From: Variovorax sp. Root411
GTDB lineage: Bacteria > Pseudomonadota > Gammaproteobacteria > Burkholderiales > Burkholderiaceae_C
Reading direction: 5' to 3'
Length of the DNA: 64,000 bases
NCBI RefSeq assembly: GCF_001425205.1
Contig: NZ_LMDW01000016.1
Span: 620,001-684,000, forward strand
Positions 20,931 through 28,274 of the stretch are shown here, piece after piece. A program made the position numbers and the translations under genes. Under the pieces are notes generated by a model that ran no database searches, was not told the origin of the DNA, and saw only the letters and a program-made list of their open reading frames with translations. Position 1 is the stretch's first letter, and the number at the start of each line of letters is the position of its first letter.

Positions 20931-21854
20931 TTAGGCAGCGGCCTTGGCTGCTGCGACCTGCGCGGCGACTTCCGCAGCGAAGTCGTCAACCTTCTTCTCA
21001 ATGCCTTCGCCGACCACGTACAGGGTGAAGCCCTTGATCGAGGTGTCGGCAGCCTTGAGCATCTGCTCGACGGTCTGCTTGTCGTTCTTCACGAACGGCT
21101 GGTTGTGCAGCGAGACTTCCTTCAGGTACTTCTGCACGCCGCCTTCGATGCGCTTGGCAACGATGTCGTCGGGCTGCGGCTTCTTGCCTTCGGCCTCGGC
21201 CACCTTGCGGTCTTCGGCAGCCTTGCCGGCAGCCACGGCGCGCTCTTTTTCGATCAGCTCGACAGGCACGTCCGACGCCTGGATGGCGACCGGCTTCATG
21301 GCGGCAATGTGCATCGCCACGTCCTTGGCCGACGTATCGTCGCCCTCGAACTCGACCATCACGCCGATGCGCGTGCCGTGCAGGTACGAAGCCAGCTTGC
21401 CGTTGCCGTTGAAGTGCTTGAAGCGGCGGAAGCTCATGTTCTCGCCGATCTTGCCGATCAGGCCCTTGCGCACGTCTTCCAGCGTGGGACCGAAACCGTC
21501 CTGCTCATAGGCCAGCGCGCCCAGCGCGGCGATGTCGGCCGGGTTGTGCTTGGCGACCAGCATTGCAGCAGCATTGGCCAGGGCCAGGAAGCTGTCGTTC
21601 TTGGTGACGAAGTCGGTTTCGCAGTTGATTTCGATCATGCCGCCGGCAGCGCCGTCGACGAAAGCCGTGACCACGCCTTCGGCAGTGATGCGGCCCGATG
21701 CCTTGCCAGCCTTGTTGCCGAGCTTGATGCGCAGCAGCTCTTCGGCCTTTTCCATGTTGCCGTCGGCCTCGGTCAGGGCCTTCTTGCATTCCATCATCGG
21801 CGCGTCGGTCTTTGCGCGCAGTTCGCCGACCATGCTTGCGGTGATTGCAGCCAT
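20931..21854 (-). CDS. tsf: translation elongation factor Ts
   Basis: A 307-residue EF-Ts, the nucleotide exchange factor for EF-Tu. It starts with a UBA-like domain (about 1-50, with LRAKTDAPMMECKKAL), then has the TDFVTKND block of the core and a two-subdomain dimerisation region, as in other betaproteobacteria. It is separated from rpsB by 81 bp holding a strong hairpin with a T-run, and is followed by a terminator. Confidence 0.98.
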   Translation of the reverse strand: MAAITASMVGELRAKTDAPMMECKKALTEADGNMEKAEELLRIKLGNKAGKASGRITAEGVVTAFVDGAAGGMIEINCETDFVTKNDSFLALANAAAMLVAKHNPADIAALGALAYEQDGFGPTLEDVRKGLIGKIGENMSFRRFKHFNGNGKLASYLHGTRIGVMVEFEGDDTSAKDVAMHIAAMKPVAIQASDVPVELIEKERAVAAGKAAEDRKVAEAEGKKPQPDDIVAKRIEGGVQKYLKEVSLHNQPFVKNDKQTVEQMLKAADTSIKGFTLYVVGEGIEKKVDDFAAEVAAQVAAAKAAA

Positions 21855-21886
21855 TGTTGTATCTCCGTAAATCCAAAAATCAGGTT

Positions 21887-21912
21887 AAAAAAAAGGGGCC
21901 CCAAAGCCCCTT
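21887..21912 (-). terminator. intrinsic terminator or attenuator between rpsB and tsf
   Basis: On the minus strand AAGGGGC (from 21912) and GCCCCTT (to 21893) form a 7-bp stem with a 6-base loop, followed by further T residues (eight in a row counting the stem end). It lies 24 bases after the rpsB stop and 32 before the tsf start. It should lower tsf transcription relative to rpsB; E. coli also has a partial terminator at this junction. Confidence 0.8.
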
Positions 21913-21935
21913 CTTCAGGCTCGCGAGCGCGCCAA

Positions 21936-22688
21936 TCAGGCCGAAGCGCCCTCTTCGACTTCGACGAATTCGTCGCTGCCTTCGGCAATGGCCTTGACCA
22001 CGTCACCGGTGGCGCTGTTGCGGCCTTCGATGATCGCGTCGGCGATGCCGCGGGCGTACAGCGTGACAGCCTTCGACGAGTCGTCGTTGCCGGGGATCAC
22101 GTAGTCGATGCCTTCGGGCGAGTGGTTGGAGTCCACCACGCCGATCAGCGGAATGCCGAGCTTCTTGGCTTCGGCCACGGCGATCTTGTGGAAGCCCACG
22201 TCGATCACGAAGATGGCGTCGGGCAGCGCGGTCATGTCCTGGATGCCGCCGATGTCCTTTTCGAGCTTCTCGATTTCGCGCGAGAAGGTCAGTTGCTCCT
22301 TCTTGCTCAGCGAGTCGAGGCCGGCTTCCTGCTGGGCCTTCATGTCCTTCAGGCGCTTGATCGAGGTCTTGACGGTCTTGAAGTTGGTCAGCATGCCGCC
22401 GAGCCAGCGGGTGTCGACGAAAGGCACACCGGCGCGGCGGGCTTCTGCCGCCACGATTTCACGGGCCTGGCGCTTCGTGCCGACCATCAGGATCGTGCCG
22501 CGGTTGGCGGTGAGCTGCTTGGCGTACTTCATCGCGTCCTGGAACATCGGGAGCGACTTTTCCAGGTTGATGATGTGGATCTTGTTGCGATGGCCGAAGA
22601 TGAACGGGGCCATCTTGGGGTTCCAGAAGCGGGTTTGGTGACCGAAATGGACACCTGCTTCCAGCATTTCGCGCATGGTGGTAGACAT
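21936..22688 (-). CDS. rpsB: 30S ribosomal protein S2
   Basis: A 250-residue S2, a small-subunit protein bound near the 16S rRNA head and needed to recruit S1. Signatures include MREMLEAGVHFGHQTRFWNPKM near the N terminus and FVIDVGFHKIAVAEAKKLGIP in the middle. The C-terminal tail is acidic (EFVEVEEGASA). ATG at 22688 is preceded by TTTGGAGTAA, a good Shine-Dalgarno. The gene begins a transcript with tsf and has a long leader that may carry autoregulation. Confidence 0.98.
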   Translation of the reverse strand: MSTTMREMLEAGVHFGHQTRFWNPKMAPFIFGHRNKIHIINLEKSLPMFQDAMKYAKQLTANRGTILMVGTKRQAREIVAAEARRAGVPFVDTRWLGGMLTNFKTVKTSIKRLKDMKAQQEAGLDSLSKKEQLTFSREIEKLEKDIGGIQDMTALPDAIFVIDVGFHKIAVAEAKKLGIPLIGVVDSNHSPEGIDYVIPGNDDSSKAVTLYARGIADAIIEGRNSATGDVVKAIAEGSDEFVEVEEGASA

Positions 22689-22831
22689 TGAAATTACTCC
22701 AAAGGTTGGGTCTAAAATCCAGCCCGTTTTGTGCTCTTTTGAACGGAGTCACAACACCTTGATTGGGCCGGTTTGCGGATGTGTCTGGCTGGATGCAACG
22801 AAAGCCGTCGCTTTGCCAGCGAAACCCAAAG

Positions 22832-22840
22832 AGTATAGCA
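22832..22840 (-). promoter_or_regulatory. candidate extended -10 promoter for rpsB-tsf
   Basis: The minus strand reads TGCTATACT here: a TATACT -10 hexamer preceded by the TGn extension that can replace a -35 box. No good -35 was seen in the GC-rich DNA upstream. It would give an rpsB leader of about 137 bases, similar in scale to the long regulated rpsB leaders of other proteobacteria. The 208-bp gap 22689-22896 also holds the amidase promoter, which I could not place. Confidence 0.45.
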
Positions 22841-22896
22841 CGGCCGCCGCCCCTTCTCCCTCGAAACCGAGCCGCCTCACGGCATCCGCAGCCCCC

Positions 22897-24219
22897 ATGA
22901 ACGACCTTCACGCCACTCGCTTCACCCTTCTGGCAGGTGGCTCCGATGCCCGCACCGAAATGGAGCGCGCCATCGGCATCGCCCAATCCCCGGCCTGCGC
23001 GCACGTCTTCACCCGCACCATGTTCGACGAGGCCCGCCAGACCGCCGCCGCGTCGGCCCCCGACAGCCGTCTTTCCGGACTGGCCTTCACCGCGAAGGAC
23101 CTGTTCGATGTCGAAGGCCAGCCAACGCCCGCCGGATCCGCAGTGCTGGCCCATGCGCCCGCTGCCGAGGCCGACGCCCTCGCCGTGGCACGCCTGCGCG
23201 CCGCGGGCGGCGTGCTGACCGGCCGTACCAACATGACGGAGTTCGCCTTCTCGGGCGTCGGCGTCAATCCGCACCACGGCACGCCGGCCAACGCATGCGA
23301 CACCGCCACGCCCCGCATCCCGGGCGGCTCGTCGTCCGGCGCAGCGGTGTCGGTGGCCAGCGGCGCTGCGTTCATCGGGCTGGGCTCCGACACCGGCGGC
23401 TCGATCCGCATCCCGGCGGCGCTGAACGGCATCGTCGGCTTCAAGAACACGGCCCGGCTGACGCCCGCGGAAGGCGCACTGCCGCTCTCGACCACGCTGG
23501 ACACGGTCTGCGCCATGACGCGGTCGGTGCGCGACGCCATCACGGCGCACGAAATCCTCGCCGCGCGGCGCGTGACCGCCGGCAACGCCTCGCCGGCCGC
23601 CTACAGGCTGGCGGTAGTGAAGAACGTGTTCTTCGACAGTATCGACCCCCCCGTGGCCGCCGCTTTCGAGCGCTCGCTGAAGGCATTGCGGGCCGCCGGC
23701 GCCCGCATCGTCGAGATCGAACTGCCCGAACTGGCCGAATTGACGACCATCAACGCCACCGGCGGTTTCTCGGCAGCCGAGTCGTACGCCTGGCATCGCT
23801 TGCTGCTGGAGCGCAGCGGCGCAGGCTACGATCCGCGCGTGGTCCAGCGCATCCTGCGCGGTGCCACGATGAAGGCGCACGAATACATCGACCTGATCCA
23901 CGCCCGCCGCGACTGGATCGCGCGTGTCGAAACCGCGCTCGCCCCATTCGACGCCGTCCTGTCGCCGACCGTGCCGATCACCGCGCCGTCCATCGCCAGC
24001 GTGGCGCCGGGCACCGAGCGCGATGACGAATTCTTCCGCGTCAATGCACTGCTGCTGCGAAACCCGTCGATCGTCAACATGCTCGACGGCTGCGCCATCT
24101 CGCTGCCCTGCCACGCCGACGGCGAACTGCCGGTCGGCCTGATGCTGTGGCACGCCGCGCTGCACGACGACGCCGTGCTCGCAGTTGCGCTCCAGGCCGA
24201 GCGCACGCTGCAAAAATAG
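22897..24219 (+). CDS. amidase signature family protein (GatA/AtzF-like)
   Basis: A 440-residue amidase-signature enzyme, which hydrolyses a carbon-nitrogen amide bond through a Ser-cisSer-Lys triad. All three parts are visible: Lys in FTAKDLF (near residue 66), the cis-Ser in PGGSSSGAAV (near 147) and the nucleophile Ser in GSDTGGSIR (near 171). No signal peptide was seen. Substrate cannot be inferred; it is not gatA, as no gatB or gatC is adjacent. ATG 22897 was chosen because upstream in-frame codons lie in the rpsB leader. It is followed after 56 bp by a DadA-like gene, so the pair may process related nitrogen compounds. Confidence 0.85.
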   Translation: MNDLHATRFTLLAGGSDARTEMERAIGIAQSPACAHVFTRTMFDEARQTAAASAPDSRLSGLAFTAKDLFDVEGQPTPAGSAVLAHAPAAEADALAVARLRAAGGVLTGRTNMTEFAFSGVGVNPHHGTPANACDTATPRIPGGSSSGAAVSVASGAAFIGLGSDTGGSIRIPAALNGIVGFKNTARLTPAEGALPLSTTLDTVCAMTRSVRDAITAHEILAARRVTAGNASPAAYRLAVVKNVFFDSIDPPVAAAFERSLKALRAAGARIVEIELPELAELTTINATGGFSAAESYAWHRLLLERSGAGYDPRVVQRILRGATMKAHEYIDLIHARRDWIARVETALAPFDAVLSPTVPITAPSIASVAPGTERDDEFFRVNALLLRNPSIVNMLDGCAISLPCHADGELPVGLMLWHAALHDDAVLAVALQAERTLQK

Positions 24220-24275
24220 CAGCCGACGCGGCCCAACTCACGGGCGCCAACCATCTCTTCTATCCAGAAAATTCA

Positions 24276-25529
24276 ATGAAAATCGCGATCGTGGGCGCCG
24301 GCATCGTCGGCGTCACCACCGCCTGGGAACTGGTTTCCGACGGCCATGAAGTGACCGTGTTCGAGCGCAGGGGCGCCGCCGCAGAAGAAGCCAGCTTCGC
24401 CAACGCAGGCGTGGTCGCTCCCGGGTACGTCACGCCGTGGGCCGCCCCCGGCATGCGCGGCAGGGTGCTGCGCTCGCTGCTGTCCTCGCACGGCGCCGTC
24501 AAGCTGCGCTGGCCGCTGGCTTCGCGCGACCTCGGCTGGCTGTCGCGCTGGCAAAAGGCGTGCAAGCTCGAAACCTACCTCGCCAACCGCGCACGCATGC
24601 AGCGCCTGGCCTTCTACAGCCGCAACCGCCTGCACGAGGTGACCGAGGCGCGCGAGCTCAGCTACGAACGCAGCGACGGCTACCTGGTGCTGCTGCGTTC
24701 CAAGCGCGAAAAGAAGCTGGTGCAGCCCGGGCTCGACGTACTGCGCGCGGCCGGCAGCGTCTTCAAGGAAATCGATGCAGACGAGGCCCGGCTGATCGAG
24801 CCGGCCCTCAACCCCGACGCCCCGCTGGCGGGCGCCATCCACCTGCCCGACGATGAAGTGGCCAACTGCCGGCAGTTCGCGCTGCTTCTCAAGTGGGAGG
24901 CCGAGTCGCTAGGTGCTCAGTTTCACTTCAACTGCGACATCGCCCCGCTGAGCCGCGCGGCGCCCACTTCGCTGTCTTTGGCGAGCGGCTCGGACCCGGT
25001 GCGCTACGACGCGATCGTGATGTGCGCCGGCCTGGCATCGGCGTCGCTGCTGCGGCCGCTGGGGCTGCGCATCCCGATGGCGCCGGTCTACGGCCATTCG
25101 ATCAGCGCGCCGATCCGCGAACCGCTCAATGCACCGCGCAGCGCGGTGATGGACGAGCGCTACAAGGTTGCCATCTCCCGTCTGGGCCAGCGCGTGCGCG
25201 TGGCTGGCGGCGCCGAGATCGGCGGCTCGCTCGACACGATGAATCCGGCTGCCGTGCAGACGCTCTACAAGGTGCTGCACGACTGGTTCCCGGGCGCGGC
25301 CACGCTGCAGTCCGGCGTGCAGCAGTGGAAAGGCGCGCGGCCGATGCTGCCCGACGGCCCGCCCGTGCTGGGCGCAAGCGGCATCCCCGGCGTGTGGCTC
25401 AATCTCGGCCACGGCTCGAGCGGCTGGGCGCTGTCGTGCGGCAGCGCGCGCGTGTTGGGCGACCTGATCGCCGGACAGGACCCGGGCATCGACCTCGAAG
25501 GCCTGGGCGTCGAACGGCTCAGTCTTTAG
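24276..25529 (+). CDS. FAD-dependent D-amino acid dehydrogenase-like oxidoreductase
   Basis: A 417-residue DAO-family flavoprotein resembling the DadA small subunit. The N-terminal Rossmann motif MKIAIVGAGIVGVTTAWEL binds FAD; the following EEASFANAGVVAPGYVTPWA and the C-terminal LNLGHGSSGWALSCGSARVLGDL are typical of DadA. It should oxidise a D-amino acid or related amine to a keto acid, passing electrons to the membrane. Substrate is unproven. The start is the ATG at 24276. It overlaps the convergent downstream gene by 11 bp. Confidence 0.85.
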   Translation: MKIAIVGAGIVGVTTAWELVSDGHEVTVFERRGAAAEEASFANAGVVAPGYVTPWAAPGMRGRVLRSLLSSHGAVKLRWPLASRDLGWLSRWQKACKLETYLANRARMQRLAFYSRNRLHEVTEARELSYERSDGYLVLLRSKREKKLVQPGLDVLRAAGSVFKEIDADEARLIEPALNPDAPLAGAIHLPDDEVANCRQFALLLKWEAESLGAQFHFNCDIAPLSRAAPTSLSLASGSDPVRYDAIVMCAGLASASLLRPLGLRIPMAPVYGHSISAPIREPLNAPRSAVMDERYKVAISRLGQRVRVAGGAEIGGSLDTMNPAAVQTLYKVLHDWFPGAATLQSGVQQWKGARPMLPDGPPVLGASGIPGVWLNLGHGSSGWALSCGSARVLGDLIAGQDPGIDLEGLGVERLSL

Positions 25530-25947
25530 GGCCCCACCGGCGCAGGCGTTCGGGGCTGGCCGGCTGCTCGACGGGCAACGCGGGCTCCGGCGGCAGCCGG
25601 AGTTTCTGCGCGATCCATCCCAGCAAACCGGGGCCGACCAGCACAAAGAAGACCAGGCACAGTGCACCGGCGCCCAGCAGCGCCAGGCGCATCAGGCCGG
25701 AAACGGTTTCGGTCGGCATATCGAACCAGCGGACCACGCTGATGCCGAAGCCGACATTGGCGGCCCATGCCAGGTCCCGCAAAGCCACCCATCGCTTCAA
25801 ATCGGCCAGCAGAAAAACGCCCCACACGCCGCACAGGAGGCCCAGGCCCCATCCCAGCCCGGCAATCCACGACATCGTCGCAGCCACGAAGAAGACGAGC
25901 GCCGCGCAAAGCAGGACGAGCACCCAGCCGACGCTCTTGAGATTCAT
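25519..25947 (-). CDS. small integral membrane protein of unknown function
   Basis: A 142-residue protein with four likely membrane helices (about 4-24, 26-47, 58-75 and 86-112) and a short basic, proline-rich cytosolic tail. I do not recognise a family. The 11-bp tail-to-tail overlap with the oxidoreductase gene is notable but common in compact genomes. Divergent from nnrD with a 41-bp gap. Coding support comes from codon periodicity and the coherent hydrophobic pattern. Confidence 0.65.
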   Translation of the reverse strand: MNLKSVGWVLVLLCAALVFFVAATMSWIAGLGWGLGLLCGVWGVFLLADLKRWVALRDLAWAANVGFGISVVRWFDMPTETVSGLMRLALLGAGALCLVFFVLVGPGLLGWIAQKLRLPPEPALPVEQPASPERLRRWGPKD

Positions 25948-25988
25948 CCCCGGATGATAAGGAGGCGACGCGACGGCACAATGCGCCG

Positions 25989-27449
25989 ATGCAGCGCATC
26001 ACGTCCGCCACCATTGCCGAGCTGTTCGACATCGCCGCCACGCGCCGCATCGAACAAGCTGCGGCGGCCGCCCTGCCCGCGCACGCGCTGATGCAGCGTG
26101 CCGGCCTCGCAGTCGCGCGGCTGGCCATGGCGATCGCGCCGCATGCACGAACGATCTGGGTGGCCTGCGGGCCAGGCAACAACGGCGGCGATGGCTTCGA
26201 GGCCGCCGCGCAGTTGCGGCACAGGGGCTTCTTTCCGGTCGTCACCTTCATGGGGGATGAAGGCCGCTTGCCGCCGGATGCCAAGGCATCGCTGCAGCGC
26301 GCCCGCGACGCAGGCGTCGCATTCGCATCGACACCGCCTTCGGCCTATGAGCTGGCCATCGACGCACTGCTCGGCATTGGATCGACGCGACCGCCCGAGG
26401 GCACGATGGCCGAATGGCTGGCGAAGATGCATGCAAGTGGCCGGCCGGTACTCTGCGTCGACGTGCCATCGGGCCTGAACGCCGACACAGGCACGCTGAC
26501 CTACGGCATCGAACCAGCCCAATCATCAGCGCGCAGCTGCATCACCTTCCTCACGCTGAAGCCCGGCCTGTTCACCGCCCAGGGCCGCGATGCGGCGGGC
26601 GCCGTGTGGTTCGACGATCTGGGTTGCGGCGCATTCAAGGATCAACCCGTGGCCCGGATCGCCGGAGCCCCCGAAGCTCGGCGGCGCGCACATGCCTCGC
26701 ACAAGGGCAGCTATGGCGATGTTGCCGTGATCGGCGGCGCGCCCGGCATGGCAGGAGCCGCGCTGCTGGCCGGGTCGGCGGCTTTGCACAGCGGTGCGGG
26801 GCGCGTGTTCGTCGGGCTGCTCGATCCAAGCGCAGCATCCGTCGATACCGCACAACCCGAACTGATGCTGCGCGACGCCCGAACGCTCGACCTCTCGGGC
26901 ATGACGGCAGTGTGCGGATGCGGCGGCGCAGAGGCCGTGGCCGAACTGCTGCCGCGCGTGCTCTCGACGGCGGCCGCACTGGTGCTCGATGCCGACGCAC
27001 TCAATGCCATCGCAGCCGATGGCGCGCTGCAAGCCCAATTGGTATTGCGAGGAAAAGGCGGAGCACCCACCGTGATCACGCCGCATCCGCTGGAAGCGGC
27101 GCGCCTGCTGGGCTGTACAGTCGGCGAGGTCCAGGCCGACAGGCTGGCCGCGGCCCGCCAACTCGCCGTGCACTTCGGTGTCGTGACAGTGCTCAAGGGT
27201 TCAGGCACTGCGGTTGCCGACGCCCGCGGCGCACCACCCATCATCAACCTGACCGGCAACGCGCGCCTCGCGACGGCCGGCACCGGCGACGTGCTGGCCG
27301 GCATGATCGGCGCAGCACTGGCCATGCGCCAGCCAGCCTTCGAAGCGGCGCACGAAGCCGTCTGGCAGCACGGCCACATCGCCGACACCTGGCCGGCCGA
27401 TGCCGCCCCGCTCACGGCCGGCGCGCTGGCCCGCCGTGCGCCCGCCTGA
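25989..27449 (+). CDS. nnrD: bifunctional NAD(P)H-hydrate epimerase/dehydratase
   Basis: A 486-residue metabolite-repair enzyme. The N-terminal YjeF domain (about 1-215; motif CGPGNNGGDGFEAA near residues 55-68) epimerises damaged NAD(P)HX. The C-terminal ribokinase-like domain (about 225-480; ADALNAIA, then TAGTGDVLAGMIGA) dehydrates the S epimer with ADP. The fusion is the common bacterial form. It acts in the cytosol on spontaneously hydrated NADH and NADPH. The start ATG at 25989 gives a complete N terminus. Confidence 0.94.
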   Translation: MQRITSATIAELFDIAATRRIEQAAAAALPAHALMQRAGLAVARLAMAIAPHARTIWVACGPGNNGGDGFEAAAQLRHRGFFPVVTFMGDEGRLPPDAKASLQRARDAGVAFASTPPSAYELAIDALLGIGSTRPPEGTMAEWLAKMHASGRPVLCVDVPSGLNADTGTLTYGIEPAQSSARSCITFLTLKPGLFTAQGRDAAGAVWFDDLGCGAFKDQPVARIAGAPEARRRAHASHKGSYGDVAVIGGAPGMAGAALLAGSAALHSGAGRVFVGLLDPSAASVDTAQPELMLRDARTLDLSGMTAVCGCGGAEAVAELLPRVLSTAAALVLDADALNAIAADGALQAQLVLRGKGGAPTVITPHPLEAARLLGCTVGEVQADRLAAARQLAVHFGVVTVLKGSGTAVADARGAPPIINLTGNARLATAGTGDVLAGMIGAALAMRQPAFEAAHEAVWQHGHIADTWPADAAPLTAGALARRAPA

Positions 27450-27455
27450 CTGCCC

Positions 27456-28220
27456 TTAGCCGCGCCCGACGAAGGGCATCTTCGTGGCCATGATGGTGTG
27501 GAACAGCACGTTGGCTTCCAGCGGCAGGTTTGCCATGTAGAGCACCGACTGGCCCACGATCTTGACGTCGATCAGCGGCTCGATCGCGAGTTCGCCGTTG
27601 GCTTGCGGCACGCCCTTGGCCATGCGCGCGGCCAGTTCGGTCATCGCATTGCCGACGTCGACCTGCCCCACGGCGATGTCGTACTTGCGGCCGTCCAGCG
27701 AAGCGGTCTTCGTCAGCCCTTCGACAGCATGCTTGGTCGCCGTATAGGCAGCCGAGTTCGGCCGCGGCGCGGTGGCCGAGATGGAACCGTTGTTGATGAT
27801 GCGGCCGCCCCGCGGCGTTTGCGCCTTCATCGTGCGAAACGCCTGCTGGATGCAGAAGAACATGCCCGTGAGATTGATGTCGACAACGCCCTGCCACTGC
27901 GCGGGCGTCCAGTCCTCGAACGGGCCCGGCGGGTTGCCCACGCCGGCGTTGTTGAACAGCAGGTCGACACGGCCGAAGCGCTCGACCGTGGCCGCGAACA
28001 GGGCCTGCACCGAGTCCGCATTGGCCACGTCGGTCGGCACCGCGAAGGCGCGTGCGCCGGCACCCGATTCTTGCGCCACCTGTTCCAGCGGCTCCAGGCG
28101 GCGCCCCGCCAGAGCCACGCTCCAGCCGTCGCCCAGCAGCGCCAGTGCGGCAGCGCGGCCGATGCCGGAGCCCGCACCCGTGACGATGGCGATGCGGCCT
28201 TTGTTGTCTTCAGCGCTCAT
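27456..28220 (-). CDS. SDR-family oxidoreductase
   Basis: A 254-residue classical short-chain dehydrogenase. The cofactor motif TGAGSGIG is near residues 15-22, NNAG near 91, and the catalytic Ser and YTATK (Tyr-x3-Lys) near 150-167. The Arg-rich stretch after the second strand (AGRRLEP) suggests NADP(H) preference. The substrate is unknown. It converges on nnrD (6-bp gap) and lies 54 bp downstream of the RNase R gene. Confidence 0.88.
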   Translation of the reverse strand: MSAEDNKGRIAIVTGAGSGIGRAAALALLGDGWSVALAGRRLEPLEQVAQESGAGARAFAVPTDVANADSVQALFAATVERFGRVDLLFNNAGVGNPPGPFEDWTPAQWQGVVDINLTGMFFCIQQAFRTMKAQTPRGGRIINNGSISATAPRPNSAAYTATKHAVEGLTKTASLDGRKYDIAVGQVDVGNAMTELAARMAKGVPQANGELAIEPLIDVKIVGQSVLYMANLPLEANVLFHTIMATKMPFVGRG

Positions 28221-28274
28221 GCTGTGTGTCTCTTTCTCTTCTTGGGTTGGTCGATGGTTCGTGTTGCCTGGGCT

